64,000 bases of DNA from Oligoflexia bacterium (lineage in GTDB: Bacteria; Bdellovibrionota; UBA1018): NCBI GenBank assembly GCA_014378465.1, contig JACMNQ010000049.1:18679-82678 (forward strand), written 5' to 3'. How positions within the stretch are numbered: position 1 is the first letter of the stretch; the number at the start of each line of letters is the position of its first letter. The notes below the pieces were generated by a model that worked only from the letters and a program-made list of their open reading frames with translations, was not told the DNA's origin and made no database searches. This document shows positions 47,918 to 56,079 of the stretch, piece by piece. The position numbers were made by a program, and so were the translations under genes.

Positions 47918-48544
47918 ATGACAGAGTTCGCTGCTTTTCAAACCCTCTCACCCACAATTCTCGCGGACGTGTTGAACCGAGACCAGGTGATGGACATCGG
48001 TATTCGCCCTTTATGGGAAGGCATGCCGAGGATTGCTGGTCCTGCCTTTACGGTTCGATGCGGGCCTGGCGATAATCTCATGTTACATGCGGCAATCTAT
48101 AGAGCACCTCCTGGAACAATTATCGTTGTCGAATCCGCTGACAATAACTACGCCGTCGCTGGTGGAAATGTCTGTGCAGTCGCTCAGAAGCGAGGGATTG
48201 TCGGGTTCGTCATTGATGGGGTCATTCGTGACCTTGCTGAAGCACGAGAAAATCGATTTCCCGTTTTTGCTCGTGGAGTAGTGCCGATCCCTGGTGGAAA
48301 AGATGTCATCGACATACTGAACGATCGCCCTGTCCGCTGTGGCGGCGTGCAGGTCTCTCCTGGCGATACAGTCATAGCCGATGAAGAGGGAATCGTTGTG
48401 GTGCCATCGAGTCGCCAAGCCCAAGTTTTAAAGTCTGCCCAGGAACGAGCGCTGAAGGACGCGGCGACCGGGTTGGAAGCCTGGGAAGCCACTCATCGTA
48501 AACGCATTGAAGAGATTCTCCGGGCAAAGGGTTTCGCCGGGTGA
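47918..48544 (+). CDS. RraA-family protein (aldolase/regulator fold)
   Basis: The 208-residue protein is of the RraA/HMG-CHA aldolase type. GTIIVVESADNNYAVAGGNVCAVAQKRGIVGFVIDGVIRDLAEA holds the conserved RGxxGxVxDGxxRD motif. Members include 4-hydroxy-4-methyl-2-oxoglutarate aldolases and RNase E inhibitors, and sequence alone does not choose between them. Codon use is looser and AT-richer than the flanking core genes. GGAG lies just before ATG. It lies between two copies of the tRNA-Arg end and next to a LysR remnant, as expected of a foreign catabolic fragment. Confidence 0.85.
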   Translation: MTEFAAFQTLSPTILADVLNRDQVMDIGIRPLWEGMPRIAGPAFTVRCGPGDNLMLHAAIYRAPPGTIIVVESADNNYAVAGGNVCAVAQKRGIVGFVIDGVIRDLAEARENRFPVFARGVVPIPGGKDVIDILNDRPVRCGGVQVSPGDTVIADEEGIVVVPSSRQAQVLKSAQERALKDAATGLEAWEATHRKRIEEILRAKGFAG

Positions 48545-48674
48545 GCGTTGTGCCGGTTCTCCAGGAGTACCGTGAAATGTTCTCCAGAAATGCTTGAGTC
48601 TCATGCGACCGCCAAGTCCCGGACTTCACTGTAGTTGAAGTACCGCTCGTGGAGAACAAAGTTTCGATAATCGG

Positions 48675-48692
48675 CTGCCAAGGTTCACCATT
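48675..48692. repeat. Decayed att copy 3
   Basis: CTGCCAAGGTTCACCATT preserves most of the tRNA-end repeat with a few changes. The bases after it (TTTAAAGCGACAAAGCCTCACTC) parallel those after the exact copy at 51110, and CACTC/GAGTG forms a small hairpin, so it is best read as an old att site with its terminator. Confidence 0.55.
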
Positions 48693-48780
48693 TTAAAGCG
48701 ACAAAGCCTCACTCGCAAGAGTGGGTCCAAACCGAAACTTTTAGTCAGGTATATTCAGGATCGTTTGATGGTCTTGTTTC

Positions 48781-48912
48781 TTAGGATTCCCAACCCCGTG
48801 CTTCAGTCGTCAGGAAGTCGAGGAAAGCTCGCACTCGAGGGGCAAGGAATCGTCGACTGGGAATCACTGCATAGATGAAACCGAACGGCTCGATGTCCAC
48901 ACGTCTGAAAAC
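48781..48912 (-). pseudogene. LysR-family regulator, C-terminal fragment
   Basis: Reading on the minus strand to a stop at 48781 gives VDIEPFGFIYAVIPSRRF followed by LAPRVRAFLDFLTTEARG. This is the characteristic last 40 residues of LysR-type regulators (YAVYPxRRxLxxRVRAFLDFL). The rest of the gene is missing; upstream sequence is replaced by a decayed att-like copy. It lies 237 bases past the RraA gene and may be the remnant of that gene's old regulator. Confidence 0.75.
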
Positions 48913-48939
48913 AGTAAATTATAAAGTTCGAACCTCACC

Positions 48940-48955
48940 GTGCCGGGTGTCCATT
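48940..48955. repeat. Decayed att copy 4
   Basis: GTGCCGGGTGTCCATT, preceded by AGTTCGAACCTCACC, is a recognisable but altered copy of the tRNA-Arg T arm and acceptor end. It is only 83 bases before an exact copy. Confidence 0.5.
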
Positions 48956-49037
48956 CGACCGGAGTAATAAATATTCTTTCGCCATTATTTCAATGACTTC
49001 TACGACGCCAGTTCCATAAGTGCAGTTCGAAGGTCGT

Positions 49038-49055
49038 CCTGCCGGGTCCACCATT
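49038..49055. repeat. tRNA-Arg 3' end, att copy 5
   Basis: Exact 18-bp repeat. The bases just before it (GCAGTTCGAAGGTC) retain a slightly altered T arm, and after it GGTAATAAA again resembles the region downstream of the true tRNA. A terminator hairpin follows. It marks the left side of the AlbA_2 segment. Confidence 0.85.
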
Positions 49056-49073
49056 ATTTTATTGGTAATAAAT

Positions 49074-49107
49074 AAGCCGGAAGCAGAGATGCTCTCCGGC
49101 TTTTTTT
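49074..49107 (+). terminator. Terminator after att copy 5
   Basis: AAGCCGGA, AGCA, a GAGA tetraloop, TGCT and TCCGGCTT form a stem of about 12 bp, followed by seven T. Confidence 0.88.
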
Positions 49108-49152
49108 ATTGTTGGGGAGGAATTTGCAGCCCTGTTAGGGATTAAGGTGTTA

Positions 49153-49201
49153 CATGCTAACAACATGCTAATAGACATGTTGTTAGCATGTTGTTAGCAT
49201 G
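49153..49201. promoter_or_regulatory. Inverted array of an 11-bp motif, 5 bases before the AlbA_2 gene
   Basis: The left arm CATGCTAACAACATGCTAA (49153-49171) is the exact complement of 49183-49201. Each arm is made of two tandem units of the motif TTGTTAGCATG/CATGCTAACAA. The right arm ends 5 bases before the ATG at 49207, over the place where a ribosome site would lie. This is the layout of an autoregulatory operator; no protein binding is proven. Confidence 0.75.
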
Positions 49202-49206
49202 TTGAT

Positions 49207-50904
49207 ATGACAGAGGGTGAACTTAAAGAAATCGTCTCAGCCTTACGGGATATTGGAACTGACCATGCTGATGTTGAAGCAAAAGCCTGTAAAGTAGGCT
49301 TTCCTAAACGACTTTGGGAAACGCTCTCAGCTTTCGCTAACACCGCAAACGGTGGAATAATTATACTTGGTCTTGACGAGGAGGACAATTTTTCAATCTG
49401 TGGCGTAAAAGAGCCCAGAAAAGTATTGCAGGACTTTGCAAGTCTTTGCGATCAAATGGAGCCGCCAATCCGTGCCCAAATCCACCCTTATAAGTTAGAA
49501 GGGAAGACAGTCATAGTTGCTGAAATCCCAGAAGTTGAGCGCGATTACAAGCCTTGTTACTATAAGGGCTCAGGTCAGACTAACGGGGCTTTTATTCGTG
49601 TAAGCGATGGAGATCGGCGTCTCACATCTTACGAAATCCAACTTTTTATGGCCTCTCGTGGCCAACCTAGAAATGATGAAGAACCAGTAGAAGAAGCAGC
49701 TATTAATGATCTTGATAAAGCACTTGTTAAGCAGTTAGTCGCGATTGTGAAACGCAAGAGCAGGAACCTGGCTTCGAGTACTGATTTGAAAGTGCTTAGG
49801 GCAATTCATGTGGTGACCGATTACAAAAAACGAACTGTTCCAACTATTGCTGGGATATTGGCTCTAGGCAAAGATCCACAACAGTTTTTTCCTGCACTAA
49901 GTCTACATTTCGTAGTCTATCCCGAAAAACAAGTTGGCGTCCCAGGTCCCCAAGGCGAGCGCTTTCTGGACAACAGAAAGTTTGAGGGCTCCATAGCAAG
50001 TATCTTAGACCAGGCTCTAGCTGCGCTCAGTCAGCATATGATCAGGAAAACACTTGTCAGAGGAGCGGATAGAGAAGACGTTTGGCAGTATCCGGAAACG
50101 GCTTTGCGTGAAGTAATAGTGAACGCTCTCGTGCATAGAGATCTCAGTAGTGCAGCCAGGGGAACACCTGTACAGATACATATGTTTCCAGACCGACTTA
50201 CAGTCAGAAATCCAGGTGGGTTGTTCGGGCCAGTGACGATTGAGTCACTTGGAGTAAGTGGCACATCTGCCGCGCGTAATGCAACTTTGATGCGTCTACT
50301 GGAAGAAGCACCGGCACCTGGAGGCGCCGCCCCGATCTGCGAAAACCGTGGTTCCGGCATAGGTGCGATGATCAGTGCATTAACAAGAGCGGGAATGGAG
50401 CCTCCTGCCTTTGATGACAAGATTGCTTCTTTTACTGTTACTTTTCCAAATGCGTCCTTACTGAATGATGAAACTCTATCGTGGTTGGAGCAGATACGCA
50501 TAAAAAACCTGACTGATACTCAGCGTATGGGGCTGGCTCTACTTCACCATGGTAACGCTCTGGATAATTCTAAATACCGTCAAATAACAGGATTAGATAG
50601 CCGCGTAGCCACCCGAGAACTAGGTGAGTTGGTAAAGTATAAGTTGATCGAGCAAATAGGTACACGCCGATGGGCTACCTACCGACTCACATCAGGTAGC
50701 TCCCAAAGGCGTGATCGTCGATCGGAGATTATTTTGACTCTCAAGCGGAGGGGCGAGCTTTCTAGAAGTGACATTGCAAGAGAGTTGAACTTTACAGATA
50801 TGGTAACGAGGCACTGGCTTTCAAAGTTGCGAAAGGAGGGCCAAATTGAGCTTTTAGGGCCTGCTCGCTCGCCATCGGCGCGTTACCGAATAAAGAAGAA
50901 GTGA
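49207..50904 (+). CDS. AlbA_2/Schlafen-like ATPase regulator with winged-helix tail
   Basis: The 565-residue protein is of the COG2865 layout. Residues 10-145 form an AlbA_2 (Schlafen-like) domain (ETLSAFANTANGGIIILGLDEE, GAFIRVSDGDRRLTSYEI). Residues 290-405 form a GHKL-type ATP-binding domain (ALREVIVNALVHRD as N-box, ENRGSGIGAMISAL as G-box). Residues 427-565 hold two winged-helix segments (YRQITGLDSRVATRELGELV and LSRSDIARELNFTDMVTRHWLSKL). Such proteins are usually treated as DNA-binding regulators, some in phage-defence or toxin contexts. It lies between two copies of the tRNA-Arg end and between two inverted-repeat blocks. No Shine-Dalgarno is visible. Confidence 0.85.
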   Translation: MTEGELKEIVSALRDIGTDHADVEAKACKVGFPKRLWETLSAFANTANGGIIILGLDEEDNFSICGVKEPRKVLQDFASLCDQMEPPIRAQIHPYKLEGKTVIVAEIPEVERDYKPCYYKGSGQTNGAFIRVSDGDRRLTSYEIQLFMASRGQPRNDEEPVEEAAINDLDKALVKQLVAIVKRKSRNLASSTDLKVLRAIHVVTDYKKRTVPTIAGILALGKDPQQFFPALSLHFVVYPEKQVGVPGPQGERFLDNRKFEGSIASILDQALAALSQHMIRKTLVRGADREDVWQYPETALREVIVNALVHRDLSSAARGTPVQIHMFPDRLTVRNPGGLFGPVTIESLGVSGTSAARNATLMRLLEEAPAPGGAAPICENRGSGIGAMISALTRAGMEPPAFDDKIASFTVTFPNASLLNDETLSWLEQIRIKNLTDTQRMGLALLHHGNALDNSKYRQITGLDSRVATRELGELVKYKLIEQIGTRRWATYRLTSGSSQRRDRRSEIILTLKRRGELSRSDIARELNFTDMVTRHWLSKLRKEGQIELLGPARSPSARYRIKKK

Positions 50905-50924
50905 TTTAAAGGGAGCTGATGGCA

Positions 50925-50965
50925 GACATGCTAACAGCTTGCTAGGTGCATGTTGTTAGCATGTC
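50925..50965. promoter_or_regulatory. Second inverted repeat of the same motif, just after the AlbA_2 gene
   Basis: GACATGCTAACA (50925-50936) and TGTTAGCATGTC (50954-50965) are perfect complements separated by 17 bases. They contain the same CATGCTAACA unit seen in the upstream array. The block lies 21 bases after the stop codon, so the gene is enclosed by the motif on both sides. Confidence 0.75.
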
Positions 50966-51109
50966 ACTAGCAATTTCTAGTTGCATCTGAATCGATGGAG
51001 TTCGAATGTTGCCTGCGCCGGTCTTCAGTAGCGATAAACTTAAACAGCGCAGCTCAGTAATTTCATGAGCTTGGAGCATTGGCCATCATAATAGCAGTTC
51101 GAAAGTCCT

Positions 51110-51127
51110 CCTGCCGGGTCCACCATT
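51110..51127. repeat. tRNA-Arg 3' end, att copy 6 (distal border)
   Basis: Exact 18-bp repeat, preceded by AGCAGTTCGAAAGTC, a slightly altered T arm. It is the last copy and forms the right border of the tRNA-Arg island, 3.7 kb from the tRNA. Core-type genes resume beyond it. Confidence 0.85.
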
Positions 51128-51140
51128 TTAAAGTAAGAAG

Positions 51141-51176
51141 AAGCCTGAGTCGAAAGACCTGGGCTCTTTTCTTTTC
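51141..51176 (+). terminator. Terminator after att copy 6
   Basis: AGCC, then GTC-GAAA-GAC, then GGCT form a hairpin with a GNRA loop and internal mismatches, followed by CTTTTCTTTT. It is placed like the other terminators that follow the tRNA-end copies. Confidence 0.65.
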
Positions 51177-51273
51177 GGGCCCTGGAGTCGCAGTGCAGTA
51201 CTTCAGGCATCAAAGCCGCCCTCGAGAACCTTGCTCTTTCAAGGTTTGAAAAAAAAGTTCTTCGATTTTTGAG

Positions 51274-52089
51274 TCAATGACTCACGTTGAAAGAAGTGAA
51301 GGTGACCCGAGTCGTGTCGCCGACTGGATTCCCTGTATTGGGTGCTGAATGATAAGCTCCGACCTTGAAATACATGGGGGTTCCAGTCCACGAAGTATCA
51401 GGAGTGAAGTTTCGCGTGACACCGTTCACCGTCGTGGTCAGAGTATTGCCCGAATAAACCAGCGAGTAAGTGATCGTATCGTTGAGTCCGACGTTACCGA
51501 TCAAAGAAGTGCGCTGAGCTATCCCGCTTGTGAGAGTTGTATACAGGGAGAGTGCGATATCCCGCTGAGCCGGACGATAGATTAAAAGGGCAAAGGCGAC
51601 GCTTTGGTTATGGATTTGCCCGATGGTCGCTTCACTTGCATTGACGGCAACCGACTGAACTGAGCAAGAAGCCCCCAGAGTGCCGCCGATGGCGCTATTC
51701 CAATCGTTGTTGGTGTCGGCCCCGAGGCCGGTGTAAATCTCTCTTAACTCCGAGCGTGTATGATCGGAGCCACTGCCCGGCGTAGTGACGGCACCATTGG
51801 AGGGAGCGCTGAACACCAATTTTCCCGCTCCGTCTGCATAAAAGAAATCATCCACGAATTCCGAGGTGAGTTGGGAAGATATAAGAGTCGTTGCCGGAAA
51901 TTGAATGCCCCCTGTTCCTCCCGTTCCACCGAAAGAGTCCACCGGCAAGGTCAGCTTCCAACCCGCAAGACTGAAAAACCGAGAGGGCGGATTACGCACC
52001 GGACCCGAAGATGGGACCTCGCTTTGACCACAGGAATTTAAAACGAATGGCGCCAAGGCTACGATGACGATGCAGAGCGATGATCGCAT
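51274..52089 (-). CDS. PL7-family alginate-lyase-like lipoprotein
   Basis: The 271-residue exported lyase has lipobox Cys20 in VLNSCGQS. The polysaccharide-lyase-7 signature residues are present: RSELRE at 112-117 (substrate carboxylate binding), QIH at 158-160, and YFKVGAY at 240-246 (the family's YFKAGxY). FFSLAGWKLTLPVD near residues 38-51 is the typical start of the fold. These enzymes cleave alginate or related polyuronates by beta-elimination. It would act on the cell surface or periplasm. It is divergent from a TonB-receptor/TonB pair. Confidence 0.9.
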   Translation of the reverse strand: MRSSLCIVIVALAPFVLNSCGQSEVPSSGPVRNPPSRFFSLAGWKLTLPVDSFGGTGGTGGIQFPATTLISSQLTSEFVDDFFYADGAGKLVFSAPSNGAVTTPGSGSDHTRSELREIYTGLGADTNNDWNSAIGGTLGASCSVQSVAVNASEATIGQIHNQSVAFALLIYRPAQRDIALSLYTTLTSGIAQRTSLIGNVGLNDTITYSLVYSGNTLTTTVNGVTRNFTPDTSWTGTPMYFKVGAYHSAPNTGNPVGDTTRVTFTSFNVSH

Positions 52090-52298
52090 ACTTTATGAGG
52101 ATAACAGGGCTAACAAGGGATAGTAATGATTTTCAGCGAACTGCATTAGAATAGTTGAAATTCCGGTAGAAGTGACTGTTGACTCGGAGAGCAAGTAAAA
52201 CGCTCTGCATTCAATGTTTCCGACAAGCCATGCAGCCGACAGTGAGTTAAAGCGTAAGACGGTTCCTTCAGTTTTTGAAAAGCGGAGGTTTTCTGACT

Positions 52299-54392
52299 AT
52301 GTGCCCTCTAAAAAACTATTTTCAGTTTCTCCTGATTTTTTCTTTGATTTGTGCACGGAGTGCACTGGCAGATGTCACTTCGGAACAACTTACTGTTCTC
52401 CCGGAAGTCGTGGTCTCCGGCCGAGATGAGAGCCTGGTAGGCATTGCAGGTTCAGCGACTGAAGGAACCGTTGGCGCGGCGGAACTTCAGGGGCGCCCGA
52501 TTGCTCGTTCGAGTGAAATTCTTGAGACCGTTCCGGGATTGATCATCACTCAGCATTCAGGGGCAGGTAAAGCCAACCAATACTATCTGAGAGGATTCAA
52601 TCTGGATCACGGCACTGATCTCGCGGGCTATGTCAACGGTGTGCCGATCAATCTTCCTACCCATGCTCACGGTCAGGGTTACCTTGATCTGAACTGGTTG
52701 ATTCCAGAGCTGGTCAAAGGAGTGTCCTATCAAAAAGGCGTATATTATGCGGATCAGGGAGATTTCTCCAACGCAGGGTCTTTGAACGTCGACTCTGTCT
52801 CCACGTTGCCCGAAAATCTTGCAGTCGCGCAAGTCGGGGGCCTTGGTTATGAGAGGGGACTTTTTGCAGGCTCAACTCCGGTGGCTGCAGGAAGTTTACT
52901 TTACGCCTTTGAAGCACAACATGACGATGGGGCCTGGCAGGTCGCCAACAACTACAGAAGATTGAATGGTGTCGTGCGATATGGCCTCGGCGATGACCAG
53001 AAGGGGTTCAGTCTGTCCGCTCAGGGATACCACGGTGCATGGTTCGCCACGGACCAGATCCCTCAGCGAGCGATTGATGCAGGACTCAGCCGTTTCTCCA
53101 CCTTTGATCCTTCGTCAGGCGGCAAGACAGGCCGATACGGCCTCTCTGGAGATTGGCACCGCCGGGATCAGGATTCGGCTTCCAAAGTGGTCGTTTACCT
53201 CACGCAGTACAATCTCGATCTCTACTCGAATTTCACTTATTTTCTCAATCAGGTCACCGGCGATCAGATAGATCAGAAGGACTCACGCGTTTATACTGGA
53301 GTCAGAGCTGAACACACCGTTTACGGTAAACTCTTTGAACGAGACATGGAGAATACGTTCGGACTCCAGGTGCGGCAGGACTGGATCGGCGCGACGCTCA
53401 ATGACACCCAGAACCGCAACCTCGTCTCGCACGTGCGAACCGACCACGTCGCCGAACTCAATGTGTCGCCCTGGTTTCAGCACAAGCTTCAGTGGAGCAG
53501 CTGGTTCCGGACGGTCGAAGGCGTGAGAGGGGATCTTTACGATTTTCATGTGGCCAGCGATATTGCCCCTGATTCCGGCCAAAAGTTCACGGGCACTCTC
53601 AACCCGAAACTTTCCCTCATTTTAGGACCGTGGGACAAGACTGAGTTCTATCTGTCAGGCGGCACTGGTTTCAGAACCAATGATGCACGAGGGATCTTTG
53701 CAGTCGCATCTCCCGTGCAAGGCGAGCCGTCACGTCAGCTCCCGGCCATCGTGCATACGAGAGGTGCTGAGGTGGGAGTTCGATCCAGTCGATTGCCAGG
53801 ATTGAATACGACCCTTTCATTCTGGGTTCTTGGGAGCGAGTCGGATACTTTCTTCAGTGGAGACTCAGGCAGTGTTGTCGACGCGGACCGTGCTGGTCGC
53901 CGGTACGGGGTTGAATGGACGAACTATTTTACCCCCCGTCCCTGGTTGACGTTCGATGCAGATTTCGCGTACTCGACCTCTCGATTCGTGGATGACGATC
54001 CAAAAGGCGTGGGAAAATACATTCCTGAAGCCATCACCAGCGTGATTTCGGGGGCCGTTGCCGTTCACGACGTGCCAGGAGCGGAGCGGGTTTTCGGTGC
54101 CTTGCGAATGCGGCAGTTCGGTCCGCGCCCTCTGATTGAGGACAACAGTCAGAAGTCGGCGCCGTCGACGGTCTTCAATATTGAAGCAGGCTATCATCTG
54201 AGCAAGGCGTGGACTGCATCGCTGCAGGTTTTGAATTTATTCAACTCAAGTTATCGCGAAAATGAGTACTACTATTCCTCACGCCTCAAGGGCGAAGCAG
54301 CAGGCCCGGACGAACAGGGCGGCACCAATGACCATATGGTTCATTCGGGGGAACCCAGGAGCCTTCGTGCGACACTGGTCGCGAAATTCTGA
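52299..54392 (+). CDS. TonB-dependent receptor
   Basis: The 697-residue outer-membrane receptor uses ATG at 52299 to give a signal peptide (YFQFLLIFSLICARSALA) and has GGAGG ten bases upstream. LPEVVVSGR near the mature N-terminus acts as the TonB box. The plug contains SSEILETVPGLIITQHSGAGKANQYYLRGFNLDHGTD, then GQGYLDLNWLIPELV. About 20 beta strands follow, and the C-terminus is the aromatic-ended SLRATLVAKF. The ligand is unknown. It ends by overlapping the TonB gene, so uptake and energy transducer are coordinated. Confidence 0.92.
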   Translation: MCPLKNYFQFLLIFSLICARSALADVTSEQLTVLPEVVVSGRDESLVGIAGSATEGTVGAAELQGRPIARSSEILETVPGLIITQHSGAGKANQYYLRGFNLDHGTDLAGYVNGVPINLPTHAHGQGYLDLNWLIPELVKGVSYQKGVYYADQGDFSNAGSLNVDSVSTLPENLAVAQVGGLGYERGLFAGSTPVAAGSLLYAFEAQHDDGAWQVANNYRRLNGVVRYGLGDDQKGFSLSAQGYHGAWFATDQIPQRAIDAGLSRFSTFDPSSGGKTGRYGLSGDWHRRDQDSASKVVVYLTQYNLDLYSNFTYFLNQVTGDQIDQKDSRVYTGVRAEHTVYGKLFERDMENTFGLQVRQDWIGATLNDTQNRNLVSHVRTDHVAELNVSPWFQHKLQWSSWFRTVEGVRGDLYDFHVASDIAPDSGQKFTGTLNPKLSLILGPWDKTEFYLSGGTGFRTNDARGIFAVASPVQGEPSRQLPAIVHTRGAEVGVRSSRLPGLNTTLSFWVLGSESDTFFSGDSGSVVDADRAGRRYGVEWTNYFTPRPWLTFDADFAYSTSRFVDDDPKGVGKYIPEAITSVISGAVAVHDVPGAERVFGALRMRQFGPRPLIEDNSQKSAPSTVFNIEAGYHLSKAWTASLQVLNLFNSSYRENEYYYSSRLKGEAAGPDEQGGTNDHMVHSGEPRSLRATLVAKF

Positions 54393-54976
54393 TGATGGGG
54401 ATCAAAGGTCTACCCTTCGCCACCAGTGTCCTTCTGCATGGGGTTCTCGCCGCACTACTTTGGATGACACTCAGACCTTTTACAGTTCAAAGGGTGACTC
54501 CCAAGACCGTTTACGCAGAAATCGAAAAAGATCGGCCCCCCGGGGCTCAACCGATGTCAGCGAAAAGACCTCTTCACCAGGTTCGACGACAGAGCCCCGT
54601 CCAAGCCCACGAAAGGGCGTCAAATTCAACGCCGGGTGGACCCGTTGCAACTCCCCTGGGATCTCGACATTCCGAAGGAGATTCAGGACGCACGACCTCG
54701 TTTGCGGCGGAACTGAGAGCGGCTCTGGATCACTGCAAGGAGTACCCGGCTTTGGCCAAAGCGCGCAAGCAATCGGGTAGAGTTGGCGTGGGCTTTACTG
54801 TGAAGAAGAACGGTCAAATCATCAACGCCCACGTCGTCAGTCCCTGCGTCTTCGACAAGCTCAACGAAGCCGCGATTCAGACAGTGACTCGATTGGGAAA
54901 TTTCAAACCAGTTCCTGACTCCGTTTCAATGAATGACTGGAATGTCGTGGTGCCGATTGAGTTCAAGTTGCAGTGA
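54392..54976 (+). CDS. tonB: TonB-family energy transducer
   Basis: The 194-residue periplasm-spanning protein has an N-terminal anchor (LPFATSVLLHGVLAALLW), a short basic/proline linker (less Pro-rich than E. coli TonB), and a C-terminal TonB domain at about 115-194 (YPALAKARKQSGRVGVGFTVKKNGQI, then LNEAAIQTVTRLGNFKPVP). It transmits proton-motive energy from ExbBD to the receptor. The start overlaps the receptor stop. ExbB/ExbD are not in the window. Confidence 0.9.
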   Translation: MMGIKGLPFATSVLLHGVLAALLWMTLRPFTVQRVTPKTVYAEIEKDRPPGAQPMSAKRPLHQVRRQSPVQAHERASNSTPGGPVATPLGSRHSEGDSGRTTSFAAELRAALDHCKEYPALAKARKQSGRVGVGFTVKKNGQIINAHVVSPCVFDKLNEAAIQTVTRLGNFKPVPDSVSMNDWNVVVPIEFKLQ

Positions 54977-55853
54977 TACCGGATCCACCCTCCACAGGCT
55001 GCAGTTCCACATTCTCCACCTGAATGGGGCAACCCAAAATCCGCTCCCCGTGTTCAGCAAACCAGGCAACATCATCCGTCGTGGCATAGCGCCGCGTCCC
55101 TTCAGATTGACCGCGGCTCAAACGGCGATCCATCTCGCCGTGTCTCCGGAGCCAGTCTTCAAGACGATGAGCAATGATTTCACCTTGAGAGATCACTTCA
55201 ATTTCAGGCGGAGTCACTTGTCGGATCAGCGAGTAAAGTAGGGGATAGTGAGTGCAGGCAAGCAGGATACGTTTGGGAACGTCAGGACCCTTGAAGAGCG
55301 GATCCAAATAGTGCCGGACGAAATGCTCCGTCCCGACACCCGAAAGTTCTCCCGCTTCTATGAGAGGCACCCAGAGAGGGCAAGCCTGCTGAATGAGATT
55401 CAGGCCAGGTGCGAGTTTGGCTGCTTCGATCGCGTAGGAGTTCGAAAGCACGGTGCCCCGGGTGGCCAGCACCGCAACCGAGCCTCCCGTGAGATCCGGG
55501 CGCCGATGAGCGGGTAAAGTCGCGGGAGGAATTCCCACCAGTGCTTCAACCGAGGGCCTGATCACGCCCAGGACTCGGCGATCCGGCCAGCGAGCCGGCA
55601 GATCCAGCTGCTGAATGTTTTTCAGAGCCTTTGCTGAAGCCGTATTGCACGCCAGCACTACAAGCTCACAGCCCTGTTCAAAGAGCCACTCCACAGACTC
55701 CCGGGTGAACTTGTGAACGACCTCCATACTGCGCGCGCCATAGGGGCTGCGGGCACTGTCCCCCAGATAGAGGTAATCATACTCGGGCATGCGCTCGAGC
55801 AACGACTTGAAAATGGTGAGCCCGCCAAAGCCTGAATCAAATACGCCAATCAT
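54963..55853 (-). CDS. murI: Glutamate racemase
   Basis: MurI makes D-glutamate for peptidoglycan. The 296 residues start with MIGVFDSGFGGLTIFKSL. The catalytic cysteines are in VLACNTASA (near residue 70) and ACTHYPLL (near 185-190), and YLGDSARSPYG is also typical. ATG 55853 has GGAG six bases upstream and removes an odd four-residue extension. It converges with tonB by 14 bases and follows an exonuclease III remnant. Confidence 0.96.
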   Translation of the reverse strand: MIGVFDSGFGGLTIFKSLLERMPEYDYLYLGDSARSPYGARSMEVVHKFTRESVEWLFEQGCELVVLACNTASAKALKNIQQLDLPARWPDRRVLGVIRPSVEALVGIPPATLPAHRRPDLTGGSVAVLATRGTVLSNSYAIEAAKLAPGLNLIQQACPLWVPLIEAGELSGVGTEHFVRHYLDPLFKGPDVPKRILLACTHYPLLYSLIRQVTPPEIEVISQGEIIAHRLEDWLRRHGEMDRRLSRGQSEGTRRYATTDDVAWFAEHGERILGCPIQVENVELQPVEGGSGITAT

Positions 55854-55879
55854 CTTGAGCTCCATCGTAAATGGAAATC

Positions 55880-56079
55880 ACAGCTTCACTCCACATCAAT
55901 CTCAGCAAGACCGATTTATTTCCGCTCGTGCTTCGCGTGTCAGGTGGCTGTCGAAATACTTCTCGGATTCGATGTCGCTTCCCGGCGGAACACTGGTGTT
56001 CACGATCCTCAAGCCAGTCGAGGATGATCAGCAGTCTTTTTCGCGCGGAGTTACAGTTAAATGTGGCAATCTTCAGGAT
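55880..56079 (-). pseudogene. xth: Exonuclease III remnant with internal deletion
   Basis: On the minus strand LKIATFNCNSARKRLLIILDWL matches the first 22 residues of exodeoxyribonuclease III (KIATFNxNSxRxRLxxxLDWL). The next bases, in another frame, read LRIVNTSVPPGSDIESEKYF, which resembles the middle of the same enzyme (VVNxYVPxGxxxxSEKY). The segment between, including the catalytic Glu, is missing, and stops follow. The likely history is a deletion that fused two parts of an old gene. It is upstream of murI. Confidence 0.5.

Noticed and set aside
49207-50904. Calling the AlbA_2 protein a RecG-like helicase
   Set aside because: Some databases use that name for COG2865 proteins, but no helicase motifs are present; the ATP-binding part is GHKL-type.
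47371-51127. The repeated 18-mers as a CRISPR array or tandem tRNA genes
   Set aside because: Spacing is irregular (about 80 to 2000 bases), and only the 3' end of the tRNA is repeated, with no anticodon or D arm, so att-type duplication fits better.
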